A DNA stretch of 64,000 nucleotides from Hydrangea macrophylla (taxonomy: Eukaryota; Streptophyta; Magnoliopsida; Cornales; Hydrangeaceae): the NCBI GenBank assembly GCA_033977485.1, contig CM066991.1:27835850-27899849 (forward strand). Direction: 5' to 3'. The position numbers and the translations under genes are program-made. Below are positions 35,033-47,759 of this stretch, one piece after another (position 1 is the first letter of the stretch; each line of letters opens with the position of its first letter). The notes below the pieces were generated by a model. It was not told the DNA's origin. It was given only the letters and a program-made list of their open reading frames with translations, and ran no database searches.

Positions 35033-35173
35033 GATGTGTCACAGCCAGGTCCCACAACAGTAGAACCGGAACTAGTGGCACGTCACCGAGGCTAAACCAA
35101 TTCATTAACATTCCCAAAATTTAGTTTAAGAACACGCAACGGAAAAGAAAAACGCTTCATTATTAAAACCAAT

Positions 35174-35462
35174 AGTCCAGTCGATTGCATCTCGTGCCCA
35201 GTCGACTGAGACTGGTCCAGCAGAAAATTATATTTTTGAAACATAATCCAGTCGACTGTTTTCTATGTCCAGTCGACTGGGGTACCAAATTTCTAGTCGA
35301 CTGTTCTGTCCAGTCGACTGAACTCCAATCAAGAAGAAAGATAATTTCTGAAAAAATATAAACCAGTCGACTGTGTCAAGGGACCAGTCGATGGTGTAAC
35401 TGATGCAGTGACTTATTAACAAAAGGGGTCCAGTCGACTGCACCCACAAACCAGTCGACTGT
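35174..35462. repeat. Cluster of phased CAGTCGACTG palindromes
   Basis: About ten sites of CCAGTCGACTG or variants occur, most in pairs with 10-bp gaps (centres 21 bp apart), for example around 35253-35281, 35365-35393 and 35432-35460. One inter-pair gap is 13 bp. The partner LTR has matching but decayed sites at 43437-43640. Confidence 0.85.
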
Positions 35463-36981
35463 TTTCTAGTAGCAAGGCATTTTGCAGGATTTCCCAAGTT
35501 AAAAGCTTCTTTGAAATTATCCGGGGGCCAAACACACACTCCAAACTCATTCTAATGTGATCCTAATTGGATTATAACATTTCAAAAATATAATTACAAA
35601 AGATTCCAAACTATTACAACATCATGAATCAGTTCTATGATTCTAAGTTAAACAGCATTCAAAAGTCATGAAATCTCTATTATAACCTTTCTATTCAAAA
35701 CTACAAGGTAAGCAATCTCAACGCCTTCTAGTTGAACTCCCAAAACCCTGCAATCACTTCTCCGATTCCTCACCGACATTAAGATCTGAAATGGTTATTT
35801 GAATAACCACACATAATCAATTTGTTAAAGCTAACATTTAGTGAATGACACAACAATGCACATGAATGATAAACATGCTCGCATTCACATCTCTAAATTT
35901 CATACTAGTCTCCGGAGATCCCACGTGTACGTTCCATACTCTTAATCCGCGATTCCTCGCCAATAAGTTCACGCGAAAATGTAAGACTCATGTTTCTTGT
36001 TTTCAAAAGTGCGACCTTATGCCTATAACGGCTCCATAATAGTGGCTTGATACAAGCACTCCTTTGACCCAAATAGCAACTAAACTTGCTCAAATCACAT
36101 ATCACCATGCCCTTGACTTAATCAAAATATTTCATCGTGCTATTGAGCCTAATTAACAATATAGTTACCCAATATGAACTACACAATATATGTCTATGAA
36201 CTAACACATGCTTTTCATACAAACATGAATACATGTCAAGAAATCCAAAACACATAATTGAATCATTCACCTCCAAATAATGTTCTTAGAATTCGATCAA
36301 AAGAAAACCCAAGCACAAAGATCAGATGTATGTCTAGTATAATTCCTATCGATCAAAAATCCAATTATCAACATTTTATGAAAAATCTAGAAATTGATTT
36401 TTCAAAAAACTTAGCCAAACAAGACCTAATGGGTATCAAAACGACGGCCTTACCTCGAGGAGTTCGAATATCCGATAAAATATTTTAATCAACGGAAGGA
36501 TCACCAAAAATTAGCGTCGCAAGCTCGAATATCAAATTTCCCTTTTCTCTCTCCTCCTCTTTTATCCTTTTAGAAGTCAAATTGAATTTGTACAAAAAAA
36601 ATATCTCACACTGTGCATTTATAGCCAATACTTCTCAAGACATCATTTAACTCTCCTCAAGGTCTTAAACCTTCGATTTAGCACCCCTAGTAGTAATTAT
36701 CTAACTTTACTAGTTTTTTCACTAGTTCTGTTTGGTTGCTAAAACACAGTCTCACATGATTTTATGAAATTGATAATTAGCCTAACAAATTAGTAGTGTG
36801 TTAATTCATCTTCACCAGGATACTAAAATTAACAACAAAAATAAATTCTAAACTAGAATTAATACAAATAGTGAAATATACAGGTAAATATTTATTTTCA
36901 GATAAGCATTTAGGTATTCCACAATGAACGTCTCATACTCGGAAAGACTTCACAACATCACGACACTCATTCAACACAGTC

Positions 36982-39386
36982 TGTCATGCCCCGGAGAAGC
37001 AAAAATAGAGAAAAACAAGTTCCTTTTTGGTCCTGTAGGTTCGTGACTGGTGAATAACCGCACTGTTATCTACTCAAACTAACAATTACAACGATAGGGA
37101 GGATGTTATTCATAAAACATATCTTATTAACATAATCAAAGGCTACAACTGAAATATAAAAGGTTTGGAAGCAATATATACCCAAGTACCAATTATAAAA
37201 GTCTACTAAATCTATTACAACAGCTGGCTTAGAGTCTGAAACTTATAACAACAATAACAATAGTACAACAGATATACAAACTAATTATTAGAAAGCGGCA
37301 TGTCTTCTTCCTTAATCCTTCAACTCCAAGCCCGGCGGAACATCAGTCTCTCGTCCTCAAGACCTGCAAAGCTCTAGACATTGGAATGTCCAGGGCACAA
37401 CCGCCATCAACTTTAAATACAAAGTTGAGTGACTATATCAAAACACACTCCTCACCCGTTAATGTTCAGCATCTTAAAATGCAGTTAATATGTTATCAAT
37501 GACGTCACTCACACACATAGCAGAGGTCTCATTAAACTATACATGAATTCAATGATAACAAGGATCATAGGGAGCATAGTAATGACAAAGATAGGGATTA
37601 TGGTATAACATCTTATCACATATTCACCAAATCCATGCATGCAACACATACATCCATCCCATGCATATACCTTTACGTTGGGACGTTGAATCCATGACAG
37701 AACCATCATCTGTCATACCCATATCCATATTCATGCTCGTATCCATGTTCTTATTCTCATCCGTATCTATACGTCGATACAGTAATACCAATATGATATC
37801 CACACATCGATACCATATTACCAATATGATATCCATACGTCGATACCATAATACCAATCTGAAATCCATACGTCGATACCATAATACCAATCTGAAATCC
37901 ATACGTCGATACCATAATACCAATCGAAATCATCCAACTGGGCAATAGGTCCCAAAATCCCTTAATAGGGTTACCGGTCGTCTACATGGTACCACCTATC
38001 TGTAAATAATAGAAGCAACACATCAGACGTCTTCAACGATGTGTACATCCTCACTGGTTGTCTACACAGCTGAGAATACATTAGAGTACTAGTCGGACGT
38101 CTTCAACGGTATACTGGACGTCTTAAATAGTGCATACGCATCACTGGATGTCTTCAACAGTGAGAGGTGCACTAGGAACCCTAACCATCCCACGTCCACC
38201 CGGCTCCTCAGCCGTTGATCCCATGGATCCAAAGTACGCATATCACATATTCCACATGGAGGCATAGTTCCCGATTCTCATCATATTATCTCATCTCTTC
38301 ATATCATCATATGTATGCTGACCACATGTTGTGCAATGCTCATGCTCTAGATAAAGGAATTAACATATGCTCTATATTCATCACATCTACTCATTATTGA
38401 TTATCAGCATGTAGTTGTGTTACGTTCCACTATTTAGTTTAGCAATATCATCATATAACAGTTAAACAGTTCATCTTGTTATAGTGTTGCATTATCTCTT
38501 AAATTAACAATATCACATATAGAAAGCAAGGAAACAACATTTAAACAGCTAAACAGTTCATATTATAATCAACAGGAAATAAACATGTTCTGTGAGGTTC
38601 GATCGATTGAGGTCCTCTCGATTGAAGTTTGTTTAATCACTTGAGAAACAGGCAGTTCGATCGATTGAACCAAGTTCAATCGCTCTAGAGTTGTCTTCTA
38701 CCAAGAAACTAGGCAGAGACAAACAAAGGTCTCGGGGTCACTATATACACATCTAAACACACATACAGCATGCTATAATCATCCCTTAAGTGAGTTAATG
38801 AAATCACCTCACTCCAGCGGTCCGGTGACAGCGTTCTCGAGCTTGACGGTGGCGGCGACTATTGTGGCAGCGAACTTTTTCTCTCCTCTCCTTCTTCTCT
38901 GTCTCTCTGGTCTCTCTCCTTTCTCTATCTTCTTCTTCTTTTTCTTCTCTTCTTGTTCACGATTACATATATATATGGAACACACACACAAACTCTCTCT
39001 CTAAACCCTCTAAACTGCCCAAACACCACACACACACACAAAGCACACACATATATATACAGGGAGACAAGAGGTGTAGGTGACAAACACGTAAGATAGG
39101 AATAATAACACTTTCTATCGATCGAAGTGAGTTCGATCGATTGAGAACAAGTCGGTCAAGGTTCGATTAGTTGAAAGGAGTTCAATCGCTCGAGAATGGG
39201 TACACATCATAGAATCAGGTCAGAGGAGTTTCGATCACTTGAAGTATGCTCGATCGCTTGAGAAAGGACAAGTTCAATCGATTAAGAAAAATTCGATCGA
39301 TTGAGAAAGGTTCTTCACCAAGAGCTCACATAAGTACACATGGTCTTATTTATATAACCACATATCCAAAAATATAGGGTATTACA
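36982..39386 (-). mobile_element. Solo LTR nested in element N (2405 bp, Tekay-like ends)
   Basis: TGTCATGCCCCGG...AGGGTATTACA is flanked by CAGTC (36977-36981 and 39387-39391), and its removal restores alignment with the partner N LTR. Both ends match the Tekay LTR at 54395-56600 (GCCCCGGAG-AGCAAAAATA; GGGTATTACA), so it is a relative in minus orientation. It has palindrome clusters of the GATCGATTGA type at 38598-38690 and 39113-39310, on either side of a CT/GA-rich tract and a TATA-rich segment near 39047-39062. A 34-bp tandem repeat (ATACGTCGATACC core, about five copies) lies at 37763-37925. Confidence 0.9.
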
Positions 39387-39532
39387 CAGTCTCAAAGGGT
39401 TCTCTTACACAGACACCCAAATCGACATCGTAAGTCAAAACTCACTCACATATGTGCCAAAATGCACTACACACCACATTATCATGCATGACATTGTAAT
39501 GAAATGGAATAACACAAATACGGGTGTTATAA

Positions 39533-42500
39533 TTCTCTCTCCCTTAAGAGAAGTTTGTCCCCAAACTTACGCCATCTCCTAGCATGACTTCTCCCACATG
39601 CTTCCCAACCCTTGTCTTTTTGTTCACAATTTCCATCTCTCGACTACGATGTCACAACTCATGAGGAAAATAAATCCTTAAGTTTGTAAGGAAAATAACT
39701 CCTCTGAACCCTTTCTAAATCCCACCTAAAGTGTCAAATTGAACACATGCAAACAATCAAAATTTCTCCCGAGTTAGACTATCAAGAATCAAGTAGAACA
39801 CGCTCATTCTTTTCTGACAATAGATTATACCACAATGTCCCAAATTCATTCTATCATACCTTTTTTGAAACCACAAACTTCAATATGCAAACCGAGAAAA
39901 TGAGTCAGCTCTCCTCACTTTTCTTTCCCTCCGACCTACAGTCACTTACAATCGTCTCGGGTTGTTTAACAATTTCTTCTGATCCCATATCTCGAACGGA
40001 ACTATAATCGAGTACGAACATCCGTACATATTCCATTAATACATCAATTCTTCAATCAATTGTTTGATACATCCAAAACCTTTATGTAATACTTACATGC
40101 TCAAACTTTCTTCTATTTCTCACCATATGTTAACGCTTACCTTCTAAGCTATTCTACCACGGTAACCTTCGATATCTACAAATATCATTTTGTCGCCTCT
40201 TTCCCTTCCAACTTCATCAACCAACTCATCAATATATCCCCATTCATTCATTACCTCTTAAAGTGTCATTCTGGATTCCAACATCAAATATTTGCTATGA
40301 CCAAACCTCCACAACTAATACCCTATTTACTCATAAAAATTCAAAATGTCGTAACATCTTATCCTCTAATTAGGCTTCCACTTGACCAAGCCATCGATTT
40401 GCAAACAAAGAAACTATAAGAATTTCAATCTAAAACTTTCACTAAATTAAATACGTTTTTTACTTTTTGTTTTAAAACAAACGTCTCAAATTTCTTGTAA
40501 CCTTTCCTTCCATATCACAACACTACCACCCCAACAATGTCTATCGTAACCACAATCGTTAACAGAATTTGATCCACATATTACTCAACACTCCTCGTAA
40601 TTCCTTCAATATATACTCTTCCTTGTAACATATTCATGATCACAATACGATCTCTGATATTCTATCTCTCTTATCAGTGACAATTCGAATTCGTCCTAGT
40701 CTGGTCCGATCTAATTACCTTTCTATTGAAGACCGTTACATCAATCTTAATTCATCAGTTCATTTTCATTTCATGACTCATGGAAATCATCCTTGACTAA
40801 TCTTATCCCATGTTTCAAATTCACTAATCTAAATTAAATACCAATATAGCTACAATATCCTCACAATCCCCACTCTTTCCCTCTACTAAAACCAACATCA
40901 AACACTACTCTTGTTCTTCTCAATTCTTAGTACATGTCTCATAACCAATTTGTTTGTATTTAATAAAACAAAACTTTTGTTTCAAATAGCTTCAAATCTA
41001 CTTCTAGTAGCGATTTTAATCATTACCAAAATATTTTAAAAGTTCAAAACATGTGTCCTTCAGACCACAGCTCTATAATTCCAGCTAACTAGTCCTGAAC
41101 CAACTCCTCAGATAAATGAACATCCATCCTCGTAATCCCAATAGTTAAGAAAAGAGAAAGAAATCCTTTCTATCCTAGTGTCTTTCCCATCATTCCCATT
41201 TCTTCATCTATTATTTTCTAATATTAATCCCAATATTCCATCGGTAACTTTCTAACAAGACATTTACCCTTGATCAAGACCATTACAGTCTCCTCTCTGA
41301 TTTGACAACTTTCCTTCACATTCATTCTTGTTCTGTATCTTCCTTCCACTTGTTGCCTTCACGACATCGTAACAAAATAAAGTTTTCATACACATGTTTT
41401 TTCTTCAAAACAAATTTACTTAGCCATAGCCAAGATTGTGATTAAATTCATGTACCACCAGCATCCATTATACTCATACCATTCACTTACTCATAAAGTA
41501 CCATCTTCCCAATCTATACATTCATGTCCTTATAAATCACCTTTTTCATCATTCTCTCCCCATAACTCGTTAAGCACATTATCGATCAACATCTTCGACT
41601 TACTACTCTGCCCTCCACTTTTTGAAATGTATTCTCAATTTAATATCCACTTAACATATCAATGCCTCAAGTGACAACGTGATAATTGTCCTACTATGCA
41701 CTACCTGCTTCACCTCTAACCAATCTCATAAATTCTTATACTTCTCATCTCACATATTCATTCCTTTGCTCTCTTCTTTGTTGGTCAAAACCCCAAATAA
41801 TATTTTTTAGCATACACTTCTCATATTCCCATTCACTGCTACAACACCAATATTAAATCTACATTCACATGAAATTTGGGTCTACTTGGGAACGTCACAA
41901 GAGCCAGATTCGCACCGCACCCATCACAAGTCTCGCCTGAATTAAGTTATTGGCTCTTGGTATTAGCTCATTGTCCATGCACCCAATAATTCTATCAACT
42001 CCACGTTCAATCTAAATCTTGAAATACACACCAAAAATTCCATACTCAAACCTTAACCCCTTTTTTCCCATGTTCATTCTAGCATCATCTTACTTCCAAG
42101 ACCAATTGACGTCACATAACTCATCAAATCTTCGACCGTATTCCCATTGCGGCTATTCCTAAACGCATATCGACCACTCATAGGAAAAATCATCTTGCAA
42201 ACTAGAGATTATAGATTCAGTTGAGAGATTCATCAACATCCCACAATACTGACCATAAGATAGGTTAAAAGATTCCTCAACCGTCCACTATCCCAATACC
42301 CTATTCTACTCCCAATACTTACCGTAATATAGGTTGAGGGATTCCTCAACCATCTGATACCCGATGTAAGATAGGTTGAGAGATTCCTCAATCATCCCAT
42401 ACCCCAATACCATAAGGTAAGTTGAGTGATTCCTCAACTATACACCATACACAAAATATCTATATATATATATATATATTTCCTAACGCTTGCTATGTCG

Positions 42501-43297
42501 TCAATTCTGTCGTCGTCCCTGATATACTCCTATCACAATCTCATATACTTACATCACAATCGTTAAACTAATCCCGAAATGATAACTTCCAACAACCACT
42601 CGCAGTACCTATATACGAAAAGTACTTATCTCCACATGTGAACCACCATCAAACTTCTTCTACTGTTTACCATCTGAATTCCATCTCCACCTCGTACTCA
42701 AAGAAAACTCATCCCCGTTGACTTTGAAAACTTCTTACGATTTAAGATTTTGAAAATCAAATGGTTACCAAGATGATATCATCTATCACCTTCGGCAACT
42801 CTACAGTGTCCGCGGCACACACAGTAATATTACCATCATCCAATCTTACTTCATCACATCTCATCTCATATCGTTTATGAAACTGTTTTATAATCGTGTG
42901 TTGAGTTCTTGGTACCGGTGGTGCATTGATATATCGAACTTCATCCAGTGAAGCCTAAACATTCATCTGATCTCGTTCACTTAAGGCTTGAATGAAATTC
43001 TCCACCATATTCACTATCTGATCCATACACGAATGCGGTGACAACTCTCTTATTAGATCAATTATGTTGTATCATGCATTTGCCCTGATGAATACAATGT
43101 ATAAAGAGTATGCATGTTATGCCACAATACATATATGCGCACAGAACATCATTACCATCAACAAATGCAAGCATATGAAGCATTAGTACAATGATAACAA
43201 TGTTATTGTTTCAATCACACACTCCACTCGATGTCACTCAACATATAACATCACTCATTCCCAAGGCTCTAAACCTATTACTTTGATACCACTAAAA
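39533..43297 (-). mobile_element. Internal region of element N, no coding capacity left
   Basis: The 3.8 kb between the LTRs shows no frame with recognisable Gag or Pol motifs on either strand. Only the primer-site and polypurine contexts at its two ends identify it. Either the coding region has decayed fully or the element was a large non-autonomous derivative. A block of hairpin repeats sits at 42215-42445. Confidence 0.6.
42215..42445. repeat. Four to five tandem units containing a GTTGAG...CTCAAC hairpin
   Basis: Units of roughly 50-60 bp contain TAAGATAGGTTGAGAGATTC and CTCAACCATC. The core GGTTGAGGGATTCCTCAACC is an 8-bp stem with a 4-nt loop. Copies are imperfect. The units are followed at 42465 by a short TA microsatellite. 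Confidence 0.65.
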
Positions 43298-44925
43298 GTC
43301 ACCGCCCGGTCCTATAATAGCAGACCCGGAGCCCATGGCATGCCACTGAGGCTAAACTAAATCATTAACGTTCCCAAAATTTAGTTTAAGAACACGAAGC
43401 GGAAAAGAAAAATACTTCATTATTAAATCTAGCAGTCTAGTCGATTGCAACTCGTGCCCAGTCGACTGAGATTGGTCCAGCAGAAAGTTTGATTTTTGAA
43501 ACATAATCTAGTCAGCTATTTTCTATATCCAGTCGACTGGGGTGCCAAATTCCCAGTCAACTGTTCTGTCCGGTTGACTAAACTCCAATCAAGCAGAAAG
43601 ACAATTTATGTAAAAAAACATAAACCAGTTGACTGTAAATGACACAACAATGCGTATAAATGATAAACATGCTCCCATTCAAATCTTTACATTTCATACT
43701 AGTCTCTGGAGATCCCACGTATAAGTTCTAAACTCCTAATTTGCAGCTTCTCACCAATAAGTCCACGCAAAAAAGTAAGGCCCACATTTTTTTTTCTTCA
43801 AACGTGCAAGCTTATGCCTATAACGGCTCCCCAACAATGGCTTGATACACGTACTCCTTTGACCCAAATAGCAACTAAACATGCTCAAATCATATATCAC
43901 CATGCTCTTGACTAAATCAGAATATTTCATTGTGCTATTGAGCCTACTTAACAATTAGTTGCCTAATATGAACTACACAATATATCTCTATGAACTAACA
44001 CATGCTTTTTATACAAACATGAATACATGTCAAGAAATCATTCCAAAACACATAGTTGAATCATTCACCTCCGAATAACATTCTTAGAATTCGATCCAAA
44101 GAAAATCTAAGCACAAAGATCATGCAGATGTACATCTAGTATAATTCCTATTGATCAAAAATCCGATTATCAAAATTTTATGAAAAATCTAGAAAATGAG
44201 TTTTCGAAAAACTTAGCCAAACAAGACCTAATGGGTATTAAAACGATTGCCTTACCTCGAGAAGTTCAAATATCCGATAAAATATTTTGATCAACGGACG
44301 AATCGCCAAAAATGAGCGTCGCAAGCTCGAATATCAAATATCCCATTTCTCTATTCTTTTCTCTTATCCTTTTAGAATTTAAATTGAATTTGTATAACAA
44401 AAATATCTCACACTATGTATTTATAGCCAATACTTATCAAAATATCATTTAACTCCCCTCAAGGTCTTAAACCTTCGATTTAGCACCCCTAGTAGTAAAT
44501 ATCTAACTTTACTAGTTTTTCCACTAAGTTTTGTTTGGTTGCTAAAACACAGTCTCACTTGATTTTACGAAATTGATAATTAGCCTAGCAAATTAGAAGC
44601 ATGTTAATTCATCCTCACCAGGATACTAAAATTAACAACAGAAATAAATTCTAAACTAGAATTAATACAGATAGGGAAATGCACAGGTAAATATTTATTT
44701 CTAGATAAACATTTAGGTATTCCGCAATGAATGTCTCATACTTGGAGAGACTTCACAACATCACAACACTCATTCAACACAGTCTCAAAGGGTTCTCTTA
44801 GACAGACACCCAAATCGACATCGTGAGTCAAAACTCACTCACGTATGTGCCAAAATTCACAACACACCACATTATCATGCATGATAATGTAATGAAATGC
44901 AATAACACAAATATGGGTGTTGTAA
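43298..44925 (-). mobile_element. 5' LTR of element N (1628 bp)
   Basis: Homologous to the left N LTR but with a deletion of about 450 bp near 43634. In several palindromes the central CG has become CA or TG (for example CAGTCAACTG, CAGTTGACTG), as expected from deamination of methylated cytosines. The minus-strand primer site follows at about 43277-43290. Confidence 0.85.
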
Positions 44926-44930
44926 GATGT

Positions 44931-47150
44931 AAGGAGAGTGCAAACAGTGTTTAGAATATCTCGATATTTGCGCTCGGCACGACCGTTTTGTTGGGAGGTG
45001 CTAGGGTAAGAATGATGAGGGAGAGAACTATGTTGTCGAAGAAAACTAAGGACTCCAGAGTCAGTGTATTCAGTTGCATTGTCAGCGCGAAATACTTTGA
45101 TATTGCATGAGAATTGAGTTTTAATTATAGTAACAAAATCAAAATAGAATTGAGGTAATTCAGACCGACTACGCATGAGAAATATCCAAGTATAACAAGA
45201 GTAATCATCAATAAAAATAACAAAATATCTTGAGCCTCCCATTGTGGCAGTTGCTGAAGGGCCCCAAACATCATAATGAACTAAATCAAAAGGAACAGAG
45301 GAAAATGAATCACTTTTATTGAATGGCAATGCTGATTGTTTTGAAAGTTGACAGGGAAGACAATCAAAACGTTCTTTATTAACAGGACCTAACTGACCCC
45401 TAGACACTAAAGTTTGTAGATGCCCAACAGAGGCATGTCCAAGATGGGAGTGCCAGAGATGAAGTGATGGACTGGAAGTAAATGGAGTAGTTATCTGGAT
45501 GGATGAGGTGAGGTATGAGGGAATGTGAAGATTGAGAAGGTCAAAGTCGTCCGACCTTATGGTCTATCCCAAGTGTTTGTCCCGTCTGTGGATCCTACAC
45601 ACAATAACCAAAAGGTGAGAAAAGAACCATAAGACCAAAGTCACACAGTTGACCAACAGATTTAAGATTTATAGTTAACTTAGGAATGTGATAAGTATCT
45701 AGAAGTGAAGTATTTGATGTGGAAATCTTCCTTATATGGCTAATAGACATTGAAGTACTATCAGCAGTTTGAATGGTTGGTGTGTGAATAGCAAAATGTT
45801 TGGTAGAGAAAAGAGTGATGTCAGGTGTCATATGATTACAACACCCAGAGTCAAAGAACAAGGATATGTTACTTGAAGTGACTGATAGAGTGGGAGAAGG
45901 TAAATTACTAGACTGAGTAATGATCTGTTTTACAATTTCCTCAATGTGAGGCACAGAAATCCCTTTTGCAAAAGGAGTAGTGGATGATGAATGGTAGGCT
46001 ATAGTAGCAGCAGATTTGGAGGAACTACCTCGAGGCATGGAGTGTTGTTTAGCAGGGTGTTGGGAGAAGTCATACTGAAGATGACCTAGACCTTACTTAT
46101 GGCAGTATTTGCATGTGTCCACCTATTTTGTAGTAGTTGTACCATGGTTTGGAGGAGTCTGAGGTAGGAGGGTAAGTTTTTTAAAATTGAGAATGATTCT
46201 TGGATTGGTAAATGGATTAAGAACAAATTTTGGGTGGATACCCCCGATGAGGAGTATCGAAAGGAGGTCCTTTGGGAGCAACGAGAACACTGTCTGTAGT
46301 AGGTGTTTTGCGAGGACCAAGACGAATTTCTTTGGAGAAAAGTTCAGTGACTGCTTGATCTAGAGTCGGTAATGGACTTCAATGAAGGAGAGATGCTTGA
46401 ACATGCTCAAAATGGTCAGTAAGAGCCATAAAAAAAAAAAAAGAACCAGGCGTTGACGATCATGATAAGTTGTGAATATTTTCGCACAAGTGGCACCGGG
46501 TAAGTCCAGTTCGAAAGAAGTGAGTTGATCCCAGACATAGTGTATCTCGGAGAGAAAACTGTAGATTATCTGCCCGGGTTGTTATATGCCATAAAGAGTA
46601 CTGAAAAGTTGGTATTGATGAGCCAGATCAGCTATGGTGTAACGCGTGGCCAAAAAATCCCAAAGAGATTTGGTAGTGGTGAATCTGCTAAATTGGAGAC
46701 TGATTGAAGTAGCAAATGTATTGCGGACCCAAGTGATAATTTGGTGGTTCTTGCTATCCCAATCTTCAAGACTGCAAATTTGGTTTCATCCTTGCAAATT
46801 GGAGACTGATAGAAGTAGCACAGGTTTTGCGGACCGAAGTGATAATTTGGTGGTTCTTGCTATCCCAATCTTCAAGACGATTTGCAAATTTGGTTTTATC
46901 CTCGCCTGTTGTCTGAGTACGTTAGGTAATATCATCAATGGTAATACACCATAGCTTGTGTCCTGCAACTGGACATGGCTTGGGCACAAAAGAAATAGTT
47001 CATTCCATCCATAGTGATGGAAATGAGTTGGGAAGTGTCGGTGCGCTTCATAGGAAATAAGAAGAGGTAGAACCGATTTTGTACGGGAAAATCTGAGGAT
47101 AGAAATGGATTTCGGGCATCGAAATTAGTTAGGAACTGAATTGAGACAAT
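44931..47150 (-). pseudogene. gag-pol: Ty1/copia gag, protease and integrase N-terminal half of C1
   Basis: Minus strand, with stops and frameshifts: Gag start MDGMNYFFCAQAMSSC near 47010; knuckle remnant CKYCHK-stop-GLGHLQYDC at about 46084-46130; protease LFFDSGCCNHMTPD, where the usual DSGAS box reads DSGCC; GAG-pre-integrase LWHSHLGHAS with FDCLPCQLSK; integrase core YDVWGPS, FRADNATEY and QQNGRAERK carrying the D, D and E positions. The frame ends at the GATGT junction with element N and resumes at 35032. The 5' LTR and primer site are absent: the sequence meets a truncated Tekay LTR near 47150. Confidence 0.88.
46690..46898. repeat. Tandem duplication of about 107 bp in copia gag
   Basis: AATTGGAGACTGAT, GTGATAATTTGGTGGTTCTT and GCTATCCCAATCTTCAAGAC occur twice, starting near 46691 and 46797. 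The copies differ at a few positions, including a short GATTT difference near the end. The duplication breaks the gag frame. Confidence 0.8.
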
Positions 47151-47723
47151 CTTTAAGCTTTCTCCCTCCTCCTTTTCTTTCTCTCTTCTCTGTCTTTGTC
47201 TCACTATCTCCTGTCTCTTCTTCTTTCTTTTTCTTCTTCTTTCTCTTCTTCTTCTTCTTCTTTCTACTGCCAAGAGAGTGTGTGGGTGTATATGTATTTG
47301 TGTGTATAAATATAGATATATGTATGTATGTGTGTATATATGATATAGATATCACTTTCTCTCTTAAAAACTGACCAAACAAACCCAAGGAACTGAAATG
47401 AAGGCGTACATATAGAATTTGAGAGTTCCACATGTCAATCCACGAAGCAAAGTTGAAACTTATCTTTGCAGGTGGCAATCAATTAGGCTCAGTGGAAATC
47501 AATTGGTATAGTGCCACGTAAAGAATTCAGGTTAGTAGCATGGCAATCAATTGGGAAATATGGCAATCGTTTGGATACCAAAAGTGGCAATCGATTGGAA
47601 TGCAAAGGCAATTGATTGGTATACCAAATTGACCAAATGAAGGGTAAGGGTTATGCAAGCATACCGGTATTAGTAATAAGCCTTATTCATTAATATATAT
47701 ACTCTAAAATATAGGGTATTACA
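47150..47723 (-). mobile_element. Truncated 3' LTR of the Tekay element
   Basis: About 570 bp align with the first part of the 5' LTR (TAGGGTATTACA; CAATCCACGAAGCAAAGTTG; GACCAAACA-ACCCAAGGAAC; the CT-rich tract). It contains several CAATCGATTG-type words, partly decayed (47480-47620). Homology ends near 47150, where copia gag leader begins. Confidence 0.85.
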
Positions 47724-47759
47724 TCATCCTCCACTAATTAAAGATTTCATTCTCAAAAT

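Larger units (their letters stand above)
35038..39532 (-). mobile_element. 3' LTR of element N, interrupted by a solo LTR
   Basis: It aligns with 43298-44925 at both ends (GAGGCTAAACCA; GTTTAAGAACACG; TTATCATGCATGA; AACACAAATACGGGTGTT). Without the nested insertion it is about 2085 bp, some 450 bp longer than its partner. The difference is a deletion in the partner near 43634, matching about 35375-35845 here. It holds about ten CAGTCGACTG-type palindromes (35174-35462) and a minus-strand TATA box near 36615-36625. Confidence 0.85.
35038..44925 (-). mobile_element. Degenerate LTR element N (gypsy/Tekay-like ends) splitting copia C1
   Basis: The pentamer GATGT flanks it (35033-35037 and 44926-44930), and joining the flanks restores the copia integrase reading ...LLTS/ASYSEYFWGEA. 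The two LTRs are 35038-39532 (itself interrupted) and 43298-44925. Next to the right LTR the minus strand reads TGGTATCAAAGT, a variant of the initiator-Met primer site, so the orientation is minus. Next to the left LTR the minus strand reads GGGACAAACTTCTCTTAAGGGAGAG, close to the end-of-pol and polypurine context of Tekay/Del elements. Termini are off-canonical (GTCAC...GTAA on the plus strand) and could be shifted by one base. Confidence 0.85.

Noticed and set aside
47141..47374. ORF rich in F/S/L across the CT tract (also 55982-56218)
   Set aside because: It lies on a pyrimidine-rich LTR tract and reads as low-complexity in all frames.
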